Assembly (NCBI RefSeq): GCF_002252505.1
Contig: NZ_NNRL01000163.1
Span: 501,981 to 565,980 of the forward strand
Reading direction: 5' to 3'
Source of the DNA: Brucella grignonensis
GTDB taxonomy: Bacteria > Pseudomonadota > Alphaproteobacteria > Rhizobiales > Rhizobiaceae
DNA: 64,000 bases
Notes under the pieces: generated by a model
Told to the model about the DNA's origin: nothing
Databases searched by the model: none
The model's input: only the letters and a program-made list of their open reading frames with translations
Program-made: the position numbers and the translations under genes
Shown: positions 28,930 through 36,972 of the stretch, piece after piece
How the letters are laid out: the number at the start of each line of letters is the position of its first letter
How positions within the stretch are numbered: the first letter of the stretch is position 1

Positions 28930-30219
28930 ATGAGTGAAAACAGCAACCAGCCTTCGCCCGGTTCCGAGCCAGAGGAAACCCTCTTCGCTCCGCTTCTCAG
29001 GGTCAAAGGCGTGCTCATTGCCAGCATGGTGCTGGTGGTGTGTATCATGGTGCTGGAATTGCCGTTATGGTTCCGTATCGCTTTGATGGTTCTGATCATC
29101 ATAGGTGCCATCTGGGTTGCCAGTGCGACGCGAGAAGATGCCGTTGAGGATAAGCCGCAAGGCGTGCATGCCATCAATGAAATGGCTGATGTTTCGGGTG
29201 AGCGGCTGGCCGAACTGCTGACCGATCCGATGATCGTTTTCGATCAGCGCGGAACCGTGCTTTTTGCCAATGCTGCCGCTCTCGATGCATTCCAGTCTCT
29301 TGAAAAGGACACAGGTCTTTATCTGCGTTTTCGTGCCCCGGAAATGCACGCGCTCATCCAGGGTGTGATTGCAGACGGTGAACCGCGCAGCATTGACTAT
29401 TTTGAGCGTGTGCCGATTGATCGCTGGTATAAGGCTATGGTCAAGGCGTTGCGGGATGCCGATGGCAAGCCAGAGCTGTTCGTTCTTCTTTTCCGCGATC
29501 AGAGCGAAACACGGCGTATTGACCGTATGCGTTCGGACTTCATTGCCAATGCCAGCCACGAACTGCGCACCCCGCTTGCCTCACTGCTGGGCTTCATCGA
29601 AACTCTGCAGGGGCCTGCGCGCAACGATGCAGCAGCACGTGACAGGTTTCTCGTGATCATGCAGAAACAGGCTGAGCGCATGTCGCGCCTGATAGATGAC
29701 CTCCTGTCATTGTCGCGCCTTGAGATGCGTGCCCACCTGGCTGTGAATGAATGTGTGGATATGACAGCCGTGCTCAACCATGTGGCGGATACGCTAAGCC
29801 CGCTGGCTGCTGGGTTGGATGTCGCGATTGAACGCCATTTGCCGGATCATCCAGTCAATGTGACGGGGACGCGTGATGAACTGATCCAGGTGTTCCAGAA
29901 TTTGGTTGAGAATGCCTGCAAATATGGGCAGGGCGGGAAGCGCGTCATTCTGAGGCTGGATGAAGAGAATAATGACGGCGCATCCGAGGCTGTGGCTTCG
30001 ATACAGGATTTTGGCCCGGGCATTGCCGCTGAGCATCTGCCGCGTCTCACAGAGCGCTTCTATCGTATCGATGTCGAAACCAGTCGAGCGCAAAAGGGAA
30101 CAGGTTTGGGGCTTGCGATCGTAAAGCACATTCTCGCGCGCCATCGCGGCCGACTGGTTGTGCGCTCGCAGTTGGGCGAAGGCTCAACCTTTTTGGTGCG
30201 CCTGCCTAAGCGAGCTTGA
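28930..30219 (+). CDS. phoR: PhoR-type sensor histidine kinase
   Basis: About 429 residues. A short N-terminal region is followed by two close membrane helices (about residues 25-65), a PAS-like domain (LTDPMIVFDQRGTVLFANAAAL), the HisKA box SHELRTPLASLLGF with the phospho-His, and an ATPase with the N-box FQNLVENACKYG, the G1 box DFGPGI and GTGLGLAIVKHI. The arrangement matches PhoR, the sensor of phosphate limitation; here no phoB or pst genes are in the window, so the name rests on architecture alone. ATG 28930 is chosen over a GTG 15 bases upstream. Confidence 0.78.
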   Translation: MSENSNQPSPGSEPEETLFAPLLRVKGVLIASMVLVVCIMVLELPLWFRIALMVLIIIGAIWVASATREDAVEDKPQGVHAINEMADVSGERLAELLTDPMIVFDQRGTVLFANAAALDAFQSLEKDTGLYLRFRAPEMHALIQGVIADGEPRSIDYFERVPIDRWYKAMVKALRDADGKPELFVLLFRDQSETRRIDRMRSDFIANASHELRTPLASLLGFIETLQGPARNDAAARDRFLVIMQKQAERMSRLIDDLLSLSRLEMRAHLAVNECVDMTAVLNHVADTLSPLAAGLDVAIERHLPDHPVNVTGTRDELIQVFQNLVENACKYGQGGKRVILRLDEENNDGASEAVASIQDFGPGIAAEHLPRLTERFYRIDVETSRAQKGTGLGLAIVKHILARHRGRLVVRSQLGEGSTFLVRLPKRA

Positions 30220-30222
30220 ATT

Positions 30223-30324
30223 AGAGCATTTCCAGCAAAACTGCGAAGCGGTTTTGCGCAGGATAATGCGACGAAGCAAATGCTTAGAGCGCATCCCGAA
30301 AAATGTGACACGGTTTTCGGGATG
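30223..30324. repeat. Palindromic intergenic repeats (two elements in tandem)
   Basis: Element A: AGAGCATTT at 30223 to AAATGCTT at 30285, with inner arms GCAAAAC (30235-30241) and GTTTTGC (30251-30257). Element B: CATCCCGAAAA (30292-30302) and TTTTCGGGATG (30314-30324), preceded by AGAGCG. Copies or fragments of both recur at 39545, 40197, 55356 and 56320. They are like the RIME-type mobile palindromes of Rhizobiales. Confidence 0.8.
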
Positions 30325-30371
30325 ATCTCTGGATCGAAATACACTCCAAGGCCCAATAGCCGCTGCAAACG

Positions 30372-30404
30372 AAAGCCCCGGCAGCGTTTCCGCTCCGGGG
30401 CTTT
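30372..30404. terminator. GC-rich hairpin after gcrA
   Basis: AAAGCCCCGG (30372-30381) and CCGGGGCTTT (30395-30404) with an inner AGCG/CGCT helix and one bulged C. It lies 26 bp past the gcrA stop on the minus strand and after the phoR repeats on the plus strand, so it may stop both. T-runs are short on both sides. Confidence 0.7.
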
Positions 30405-30429
30405 AGCTTCTTCCAATTTGGCTGATCGT

Positions 30430-30984
30430 TCAGCGTGCCCGGCGACGTTCTGCCGTTGGCTGGAAAGCCATTTTCGAATGATATCCGCAATAGGGGCTGG
30501 ATTCACCGGATTCACTGCCGCAGAAGTGGAAATCTTCATTGAGAGGGTCGCCGATTGGCCACTTGCAGGTGCGTTCGCTAAGCTGCAGCAAGGTCAGCTT
30601 GCGGGAAATAGGTACAACAACGTCCGAAGCTGGCCTTACGACCCGTTCAGTCACCGCATCAGCCACATATTCCATCTGAAGCGCAGTTGCGCCAACGGTT
30701 TGGGTAACGGTTGCAGTGCGGATGGTCGTTGTCGCCTGAGGGCGGCTGACACCGGCATTCGTCTGGGCTGCAGCAGGACGTGGAGTAGCTGCAACAGTAT
30801 TAACTTTTTTGCTGCGTGGAGCAGCCGTGGTGGTCTTGCCACGGCCCGAAAGCTTCAAACGATGCACTTTGCCGATCACTGCATTGCGGCTCACGCCACC
30901 AAGCTGTGCTGCGATCTGGCTTGCGCTCAAGCCCTCGTTCCATAATTTCTTCAGCAGTTCGACGCGCTCATCTGTCCAGTTCAT
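30430..30984 (-). CDS. gcrA: GcrA cell-cycle regulator
   Basis: About 184 residues. The N-terminal 45 residues (NWTDERVELLKKLWNEGLSASQIAAQLGG then SRNAVIGKVHRLKLSGRG) are the GcrA DNA-binding helix-turn-helix, the part that recognises GANTC sites methylated by CcrM. A Thr/Ala-rich linker leads to the C-terminal domain (TCKWPIGDP..FHFCGSESGESSPYCGYHSKMAFQP) that contacts sigma-70 in Caulobacter. ATG 30984 is used because GGAG precedes it by 9 bases; an extra in-frame ATG lies 15 bases upstream. It controls cell division and polarity genes in alphaproteobacteria. Four GANTC sites lie upstream. Confidence 0.95.
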   Translation of the reverse strand: MNWTDERVELLKKLWNEGLSASQIAAQLGGVSRNAVIGKVHRLKLSGRGKTTTAAPRSKKVNTVAATPRPAAAQTNAGVSRPQATTTIRTATVTQTVGATALQMEYVADAVTERVVRPASDVVVPISRKLTLLQLSERTCKWPIGDPLNEDFHFCGSESGESSPYCGYHSKMAFQPTAERRRAR

Positions 30985-31414
30985 CGCCCTGGGCTCCAAT
31001 CAATTTTCGTTATCCGGAATCCACCAGTGCTCCCGGATTACTCCAGGCACAAACACCATATCTATCCGGGTGACTAGGTCCGTCGCACGAAATGTAGTTT
31101 TTTGCTTTAAATAGAAACTACATTAATGAACGACTCCATGACAAGGGATAGCCCTGTCAGGCGGATTCCATTTTTATGGTTTTCCCCAACTTGGGTGCTA
31201 AAGACGGTTTTTCTGAGTCAGCTTCGGGTATTTCGCGGTAGCTTTTCAGGGTGACATCCCGTCAGGGAGAACATCTGGCGTCTATATATCGACCCGATCT
31301 GCAAAATGCCACCCCTGCAACTGCATAGGTGCCATCTTAATCCAGCTCTTTATAATGTGAGCTTCCCGCATGAACTCATGCATAAAGATGCATGATTATC
31401 CGAGCGCGCTTTGA
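30985..31414. promoter_or_regulatory. Long intergenic region between gcrA and argD with GANTC cluster
   Basis: GANTC sites are seen at 31017, 31132, 31164 and 31215, all upstream of gcrA. A hairpin TCATGCAT/ATGCATGA lies at 31376-31383/31388-31395. TATAAT at 31351-31356 lacks a good -35. No ORF with support was found. Confidence 0.5.
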
Positions 31415-31443
31415 TTGACATTTTTTTTGTGAACGCCAATATA
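31415..31443 (+). promoter_or_regulatory. Predicted argD promoter
   Basis: A consensus -35 TTGACA (31415-31420), a 17-base spacer rich in T, and AATATA (31438-31443) as -10 (TATACG at 31440-31445 is an alternative with 19 bases). Transcription would start near 31450, just before the terminator-like hairpin. Confidence 0.6.
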
Positions 31444-31462
31444 CGCGCGGGATTAAATATTG

Positions 31463-31484
31463 CCGCCCTGAGGGCGGTTTTTTA
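31463..31484 (+). terminator. Intrinsic terminator-like hairpin in the argD leader
   Basis: CCGCCC (31463-31468), loop TGA, GGGCGG (31472-31477) and TTTTTTATTT. It lies only about 15 bases after the predicted argD transcription start and about 150 bases before the argD ATG. It may end an upstream transcript or attenuate argD. Confidence 0.75.
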
Positions 31485-31636
31485 TTTCCGCCGGGAGGAT
31501 CGTGCAAAGACATGTGATCCCCGCCCCGCCTGCAACGATTGCGTTCATGTGCGGGACATCAACACAATGGGAAACGCTGCCTGACCGGCTTGGCCGGGGG
31601 TGCTGCATTTACAAGGCTTATGGAGGCCTGACTGCA

Positions 31637-32848
31637 ATGACCGACGTTACGACTGTGCAACCGCTCTACGACACCTATAATCGTGCGGCTCTGCGCTTCG
31701 AGCGAGGTGAGGGCATCTGGCTGATTACCGAAGGCGGCGACCGTTATCTTGATTTTGCTGCAGGTATTGCAGTCAATTCGCTGGGCCATTCCCATCCGCA
31801 TCTGGTCAATACACTCAAAGATCAGGCCGACAAGTTGTGGCATCTGTCCAATCTCTATGAGGTTCCGGGACAGGAGAAGCTCGGTCGCCGTCTGGTTGAG
31901 GCGACCTTTGCGGATAAAGTGTTCTTTACCAATTCTGGTGCCGAAGCTCTGGAATGCGCGATCAAGACCGCGCGCCGTTATCATTATGTCAACGGCAATC
32001 CTGAGCGCTTCCGCGTCATCACTTTTGAGGGAGCATTCCACGGCCGCACCTTGGCTACGATCGCTGCTGGCGGTCAGGCCAAGTATCTCGAAGGTTTCGG
32101 CCCTAAGGTTGACGGCTTCGATCAGGTGCCATTTGGCGATGAAGCAGCACTGCGTGCCGCGATCACCGGTGAGACCGCAGCAATCCTGCTCGAGCCTGTT
32201 CAGGGCGAGGGTGGTCTGCGCGGCTTCCCGGAAGAGTTCATGCGTCTTCTGCGCAAGATCTGCGATGACAATGGTCTTCTTCTGATCCTCGATGAAGTGC
32301 AGACAGGTGTTGGCCGTACCGGCAAGCTTTTCGCCCATGAATGGTCGGGTATTACGCCAGACATTATGGCCGTCGCGAAGGGCATTGGCGGTGGCTTCCC
32401 GATGGGCGCCTGTCTTGCAACGGCTGAAGCTGCCAAAGGAATGACTGCTGGCGTTCACGGCACGACCTATGGTGGCAATCCGCTGGCCATGGCTGTGGGC
32501 AATGCCGTGCTTGATGTCGTGCTGGCTGATGGCTTTCTCGAAAACGTGCAGGAAACTGCATTGACCATGAAGCAGGGTCTTGCGTCGATCATTGATCGCT
32601 ACCCAGGTGTCGTGTCCGAAGTTCGTGGCCGCGGCCTTCTGATGGGCATCAAGTGCGTTGTGCCAAACGTGACACTTATTCAGGCTCTGCGCGACGAGCA
32701 TTTCCTGAGCGTTGGCGCTGGTGACAACGTCATCCGACTTCTTCCGCCATTGGTCACGACGCCTGAAGAGGCTCGTGAAGCATTGAAGCGTATTGAGATG
32801 GCCGTAGAGCGGCTTGCAATCGCAAATCCGACCAGCAAGACGGCGTGA
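31637..32848 (+). CDS. argD: Acetylornithine aminotransferase
   Basis: A 403-residue class III PLP aminotransferase that makes N-acetylornithine in arginine synthesis. It starts [16 protein letters not shown], typical of rhizobial ArgD, and has [20 protein letters not shown], the PLP-binding [11 protein letters not shown] and the Schiff-base Lys in [19 protein letters not shown] at 31622-31626 supports this ATG. The same frame is open upstream to a GTG at 31502 that has its own strong ribosome site, giving a possible 45-residue extension. argF starts 4 bp after its stop. Confidence 0.94.
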   Translation: MTDVTTVQPLYDTYNRAALRFERGEGIWLITEGGDRYLDFAAGIAVNSLGHSHPHLVNTLKDQADKLWHLSNLYEVPGQEKLGRRLVEATFADKVFFTNSGAEALECAIKTARRYHYVNGNPERFRVITFEGAFHGRTLATIAAGGQAKYLEGFGPKVDGFDQVPFGDEAALRAAITGETAAILLEPVQGEGGLRGFPEEFMRLLRKICDDNGLLLILDEVQTGVGRTGKLFAHEWSGITPDIMAVAKGIGGGFPMGACLATAEAAKGMTAGVHGTTYGGNPLAMAVGNAVLDVVLADGFLENVQETALTMKQGLASIIDRYPGVVSEVRGRGLLMGIKCVVPNVTLIQALRDEHFLSVGAGDNVIRLLPPLVTTPEEAREALKRIEMAVERLAIANPTSKTA

Positions 32849-32852
32849 GATT

Positions 32853-33791
32853 ATGGCGAACAGTAACGGTATCAAGCATTTCATCGACCTTTCGACTGTG
32901 CCAGCCGGCGAACTCCGCGCCATTATGGAAGATGCCAAGGCGCGCAAGGCGCGCCTGAAGGCTGGAGAAATCGAAAAGCCTTTTGCCGGTAAGGTGCTGG
33001 CGATGATTTTCGAGAAGCCGTCCACACGTACCCGCGTTTCATTTGATGTTGGTATGCGCCAGCTTGGTGGTGAGACGATCATGCTCACGGGTTCAGAAAT
33101 GCAGCTCGGTCGCAGCGAAACCATCGCGGACACCGCAAAGGTGCTTTCGCGCTATGTCGATGCGATTATGATCCGCACAACTTCGCATGATCGTATGCTG
33201 GAATTGGCCGAATATGCGACCGTTCCTGTAATTAATGCACTGACCGACGATACGCACCCTTGTCAGATCATGGCCGACGTTCTTACATATGAGGAACATC
33301 GCGGCTCGATCAAAGGCAAGACCTTTGCCTGGATGGGGGACGGTAACAACGTTCTTCATTCGCTTGTGGAAGCTGCGGCGCGTTTTGATTTCAACGTCAA
33401 TATCGCAACGCCGGAAGGCAGCGAGCCGAAGCAGCAATATATCGATTGGGCAAAGGCAAACGGCGCGAACATCATGTCCACAGTGGACCCGGATAAGGCG
33501 GTGCGCGGTGCAGATTGCATCGTCACCGATACTTGGGTTTCGATGGGGCAGGAAGATCATGCTCGTGGCCATAATGTTTTCATGCCCTATCAGGTTAATG
33601 CTCGTCTGATGGCCAATGCTGACCCTAAGGCACTTTTCATGCACTGCCTGCCCGCGCATCGCGGTGAGGAAGTGACCGACGAAGTGATCGACGGCCCACA
33701 ATCGGTCGTATTCGATGAAGCTGAAAACAGGCTCCATGCCCAGAAGGCCATTCTGGCATGGTGTCTGCAAGGCGGCGAATTGGGAGCATAA
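32853..33791 (+). CDS. argF: Ornithine carbamoyltransferase
   Basis: A 312-residue enzyme that makes citrulline from ornithine and carbamoyl phosphate. Motifs seen: [13 protein letters not shown] (carbamoyl phosphate), DDTHPCQ, and [13 protein letters not shown] (ornithine site Cys). ATG 32853 follows the argD stop by 4 bp. A TTG-started chaperone gene follows by 1 bp, so the three form one operon, the argD-argF-hslO order common in Rhizobiales. Confidence 0.97.
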   Translation: MANSNGIKHFIDLSTVPAGELRAIMEDAKARKARLKAGEIEKPFAGKVLAMIFEKPSTRTRVSFDVGMRQLGGETIMLTGSEMQLGRSETIADTAKVLSRYVDAIMIRTTSHDRMLELAEYATVPVINALTDDTHPCQIMADVLTYEEHRGSIKGKTFAWMGDGNNVLHSLVEAAARFDFNVNIATPEGSEPKQQYIDWAKANGANIMSTVDPDKAVRGADCIVTDTWVSMGQEDHARGHNVFMPYQVNARLMANADPKALFMHCLPAHRGEEVTDEVIDGPQSVVFDEAENRLHAQKAILAWCLQGGELGA

Positions 33792-33792
33792 T

Positions 33793-34815
33793 TTGTCTGA
33801 CAAGATCAGCAATGAGCAAATCGAAGTCGAAGACATCCAGATCGCTCTGGAAGACCTCGACTTCGCCGGCGACGATGCCGTTGTGCCCTTCCAGGTGGAG
33901 GGGCTCGACGTGCGTGGTCGCGCCGTACAATTGGGCGACAGCATTGACGCTATTCTGAAGCGCCACGACTATCCGGAACATGTCGCGCGCCTTCTGGCGG
34001 AAGCAACGGTTCTGACTGTTCTTCTTGGCACGTCTTTGAAATTCGAGGGCAAGTTTATCTTCCAGACCCAGTCCGATGGTCCTGTCGATATGCTGGTCGT
34101 GGATTTCCGCACGCCACGGTCCATACGTGCCTATGCGCGTTTTGATGCTGAACGCGTCAAGGAAGCGGTCGCGGCGGGCGAAACTCGTCCTGAAGAACTG
34201 CTCGGTCGTGGCACGCTTGCCTTTACGGTCGATCAGGGCGCGCATACACAACGCTATCAGGGCATCGTTGCGCTTGATGGATCGACGCTGGAAGAGATCG
34301 CACGCACCTATTTCCGCCAGTCGGAGCAGATCGCAACCGACATGAAGCTGAGCGTTGCGAAGCTTGTCGAACGGGGTAGCGATGGCAAACTGGTCGAGCG
34401 TTGGCGCGCTGGTGGTCTGATGATTCAGTTTTTGCCAGAATCTGAAATACGCTCGCGCATGCCGGACCTTCCGGGCGGTGATGGTGACGAGAACACTGCT
34501 ATTCTTGGCCCTGAAGACGACGGCTGGGATGAAGCGCGTTCGCTGGTCGGAACGATCGAAAGCTCGGAACTGACCGATCCACAGGTCGGCTCGGAACGCT
34601 TGCTCTATCGTCTGTTCCACGAACGTGGCGTGCGCATCTATGAAGCGATCCGCGTTGAGGATGATTGCTCATGCTCGCGAGATAAGATCGAAGGCGTGTT
34701 CAATAATTTCTCGGCTGAAGAAATTCAGGATAGCGTTAAGGACGGCAAGATTTCGGTGACATGCGAATTCTGCTCCACGACCTATGAGTTCGATCCCGAG
34801 CAGTTTGCGAAGTGA
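33793..34815 (+). CDS. hslO: Hsp33 redox-regulated chaperone
   Basis: A 340-residue holdase that is switched on by oxidation and binds unfolding proteins in the cytosol. The C-terminus holds the zinc redox switch: CSCS near residue 290 and CEFCS near residue 325, four Cys in the C-x-C and C-x2-C arrangement. The start is TTG 33793, with GGGAG at 33782-33786 six bases upstream; the longer ATG frame would overlap argF by 77 bp. The first residues are MSDKISNEQIEVEDIQIALED. Followed by a 15-bp-stem terminator. Confidence 0.95.
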   Translation: MSDKISNEQIEVEDIQIALEDLDFAGDDAVVPFQVEGLDVRGRAVQLGDSIDAILKRHDYPEHVARLLAEATVLTVLLGTSLKFEGKFIFQTQSDGPVDMLVVDFRTPRSIRAYARFDAERVKEAVAAGETRPEELLGRGTLAFTVDQGAHTQRYQGIVALDGSTLEEIARTYFRQSEQIATDMKLSVAKLVERGSDGKLVERWRAGGLMIQFLPESEIRSRMPDLPGGDGDENTAILGPEDDGWDEARSLVGTIESSELTDPQVGSERLLYRLFHERGVRIYEAIRVEDDCSCSRDKIEGVFNNFSAEEIQDSVKDGKISVTCEFCSTTYEFDPEQFAK

Positions 34816-34817
34816 TG

Positions 34818-34851
34818 AAAAAAAGGCGCTTCTTTTGAAGCGCCTTTTTTT
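34818..34851. terminator. Strong bidirectional terminator between hslO and apaG
   Basis: A perfect 15-bp stem: A7 then GGCGCTTC (34818-34832), loop TTTT, GAAGCGCC then T7 (34837-34851). Symmetric, so it serves both convergent operons. Its last base is the last base of the apaG stop region. Confidence 0.95.
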
Positions 34852-35243
34852 CAGTTCAGTGTGCGGCGTGTTTCGGGAATATCGAGCGAGAAGGCCGGAA
34901 TATCGACTTCAAAAGCGTTTCCATCGGAAGCCTGCATCTGATAGCGCCCGACCATCACACCGGATGTGGTGGTGAGTGGGCAGCCTGAGGAATACTGATA
35001 GGAGTCGCCTGGGTTCAGCGTTGGCTGATCACCAATAACGCCATCTCCTTGCACTTCTTCTATATAGCCATTCCCATCGGTGATCTGCCAGTAACGCGAA
35101 CGCAACTGCACGGTATCCGAAGAATTATTGGCGATCGTGATCCGGTAACCCCAGACATAGCGGTTTTCTTCAGGCTCAGACTGATCTTCTAGATAAAAGG
35201 GTTCAGCTGTTACTTCAATGCCCCGCGTTACCGCTCTGTACAT
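34851..35243 (-). CDS. apaG: ApaG-domain protein
   Basis: A 130-residue fibronectin-type-III-like protein. Seen: [31 protein letters not shown] and [17 protein letters not shown], the ApaG consensus. Its role is uncertain; in Salmonella, CorD/ApaG mutants are affected in cobalt resistance and magnesium efflux. ATG 35243 is used because AAAGGCGGG lies upstream at good spacing; a GTG 6 bases earlier is possible. Confidence 0.93.
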   Translation of the reverse strand: MYRAVTRGIEVTAEPFYLEDQSEPEENRYVWGYRITIANNSSDTVQLRSRYWQITDGNGYIEEVQGDGVIGDQPTLNPGDSYQYSSGCPLTTTSGVMVGRYQMQASDGNAFEVDIPAFSLDIPETRRTLN

Positions 35244-35335
35244 ACGCACCCGCCTTTGAATCGCATCAAATCCACTTCACAAAGCTATCGCCAAAGTTGC
35301 GCCGGAGGTCAACGATTTGAAGCGGACAATTGCGC

Positions 35336-35365
35336 CGCAATTGCCGAAATGTTCCGGCAATTGCG
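35336..35365. other. 11-bp hairpin between metZ and apaG
   Basis: CGCAATTGCCG (35336-35346) and CGGCAATTGCG (35355-35365) pair perfectly over 8 bases. It lies 50 bp past the metZ stop on the minus strand and could be its transcript end, but it lacks a U-run. Confidence 0.5.
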
Positions 35366-35415
35366 TTGTTTATGCATCATTTTGCGATCAAAAGACGCTG
35401 GATCAGAAAAAGGTG

Positions 35416-36609
35416 CTAGCGAACAGCCTTTAGCGCTTCCAGGACATCCTCAACCAGATCGTCCGTATCCTCAAGCCCGACGGAAATGCGCAACATACCG
35501 TCAGAAATACCGAGTTCTGCACGGGCTTCATCGGTGAGGCTCTGATGCGTGGTCGTGGCCGGATGGGTGATGATGCTCTTTGCATCGCCCAGATTGTTGG
35601 AAATGCTGAAGACTTGCAGCGCATTTTCGAACTTGAAGGCTGCTTCCTTGCCGCCTTCCAGTTCCAGTGCAATCAGCGTCGAGCCACCGGTCATCTGCTT
35701 GGCGATAATGTCGGCCTGTGGATGGTCAGCGCGGCCCGGATAAATAATCTGCTTGATTCCTGCCTGACCAGAAAGCGCATCAGCAACGGCTGCAGCCGAT
35801 TGTGTCTGCTGGCGAACGCGCACGCCGAGCGTTTCAAGACCCTTCAGCATGATCCAAGCGTTGAACGGGCTCATGCCCGGACCGGTATGACGGAAATAAG
35901 GCTGGAGAACTTCTTCGGTCCATTCCTGATCGGAAAGGATGATACCGCCAAGACAGCGCCCCTGACCGTCGATGTGCTTGGTTGTGGAATAGACGACGAT
36001 GTGAGCGCCGAGTTCCAGCGGCTTCTGGTAAAGCGGTGTCGCAAATACGTTGTCTACGATCAGTTTCGCACCGATCTCGTTGGCAATCTCTGCCACAGCT
36101 GCAATATCGATAACTTCAAGCGTCGGGTTCGACGGGCTTTCGAGTAGCATGACCTTGGTGTTCGGACGGACGGCAGCTTTCCAGTTTTCGATCTTCGCGC
36201 CATCAATGATAGAGAATTCGACGCCATAGCGTGGCAGCAAGGTTTCTATAATATAGCGCGACGATCCGAAGACGGCGCGTGCACAGATGACGTGCTCGCC
36301 TGCCTTTACCTGACAAAGAATGGAGGCAGCAACCGCTGCCATGCCGGAAGTGAAGGCGCGTGCATCTTCCGCACCTTCCAGTGCGCACATGCGCTTTTCA
36401 AACATATCGGTCGTTGGGTTGGCATAACGCGAATAGATGAACCCCGGGTCTTCGCCTGTGAAGCGGGCTTCGGCGGCTTCTGCCGTCGGGTAGAGGAAGC
36501 CTTGCGTCAGATAAAGGGCTTCGGACAACTCCGCGAAACCCGAACGCAGTGACCCTGCATGAACGAGTTGAGTTGCCGGGCGAAACTTGCGGGTAGTCTT
36601 ATTCGTCAT
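35416..36609 (-). CDS. metZ: O-succinylhomoserine sulfhydrylase
   Basis: About 397 residues, a Cys/Met-metabolism PLP enzyme that makes homocysteine from O-succinylhomoserine and sulfide. The PLP Lys lies in VYSTTKHIDGQG (SxTK), with YSRYANPTTDMFEKRMCALEGAEDA and the C-terminal ISNNLGDAKSIITHPATTTHQSL. The SAM-II riboswitch and terminator in its leader support the methionine role; cystathionine gamma-synthase (MetB) is the alternative. ATG 36609 (MTNKTTRK) is preferred; the longer frame would run back over the riboswitch. Confidence 0.92.
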   Translation of the reverse strand: MTNKTTRKFRPATQLVHAGSLRSGFAELSEALYLTQGFLYPTAEAAEARFTGEDPGFIYSRYANPTTDMFEKRMCALEGAEDARAFTSGMAAVAASILCQVKAGEHVICARAVFGSSRYIIETLLPRYGVEFSIIDGAKIENWKAAVRPNTKVMLLESPSNPTLEVIDIAAVAEIANEIGAKLIVDNVFATPLYQKPLELGAHIVVYSTTKHIDGQGRCLGGIILSDQEWTEEVLQPYFRHTGPGMSPFNAWIMLKGLETLGVRVRQQTQSAAAVADALSGQAGIKQIIYPGRADHPQADIIAKQMTGGSTLIALELEGGKEAAFKFENALQVFSISNNLGDAKSIITHPATTTHQSLTDEARAELGISDGMLRISVGLEDTDDLVEDVLEALKAVR

Positions 36610-36666
36610 TTTTTCCAACCTGTCGAAAGCTGGTCGGCCGGGGCACGGAAGCGCCTCGGCGGCCAA

Positions 36667-36702
36667 TAAAAAACCGGCCTTGCGAAAACGCAAAAGGCCG
36701 GT
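36667..36702 (-). terminator. Attenuator terminator of the SAM-II riboswitch
   Basis: On the minus strand ACCGGCC-TTTTGCG, loop TTTT, CGCAA-GGCCGGT, then TTTTTTATT. It sits between the aptamer and metZ and provides the off state for premature termination. Confidence 0.85.
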
Positions 36703-36714
36703 AACGAACCGCGG

Positions 36715-36770
36715 CCTCATTTAGCGAATTCTTTAACGTGGCTGCAAGCCGGCCGGCCAAATCACCACGG
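36715..36770 (-). promoter_or_regulatory. SAM-II riboswitch upstream of metZ
   Basis: On the minus strand CGTGG (36769-36765) pairs with CCACG (36741-36737) as P1. Between them is TGATTTG then GCTTGCAG, and after P1 comes TTAAAGAATTCGCTAAATG. These match the SAM-II (metA element) pattern: the conserved GAUUU loop, GCUUGCA, and the A-rich tail with GCUAAA that forms the pseudoknot. SAM binding should favour the terminator downstream and lower metZ expression when S-adenosylmethionine is plentiful. Confidence 0.88.
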
Positions 36771-36972
36771 AACACTTTTTCCTTATGCCTCTTGAGCGGG
36801 GTCGTCAATGCTTGGAACATCAGTTTTCAGGAAAACGCCTGCCTGCCAAAGCTCTGATAGCTGTGATTCCTGCGGAAAACCCACAAACTGCGGGGTTTCA
36901 GGGTTGGCATTGGTGTCGGGAGCGGTCAATGGTCATAGACCAAAATTTAAGTAAGTCACGGAGTTCAGTGTT

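Noticed and set aside
31351-31484. Possible small RNA starting after TATAAT 31351 and ending at the 31463-31484 terminator
   Set aside because: No acceptable -35 element at the right spacing; kept only as an alternative reading of the argD leader.
31559-33133. 524-residue minus-strand frame across argD and argF
   Set aside because: Antisense to two clear genes and spans their junction.
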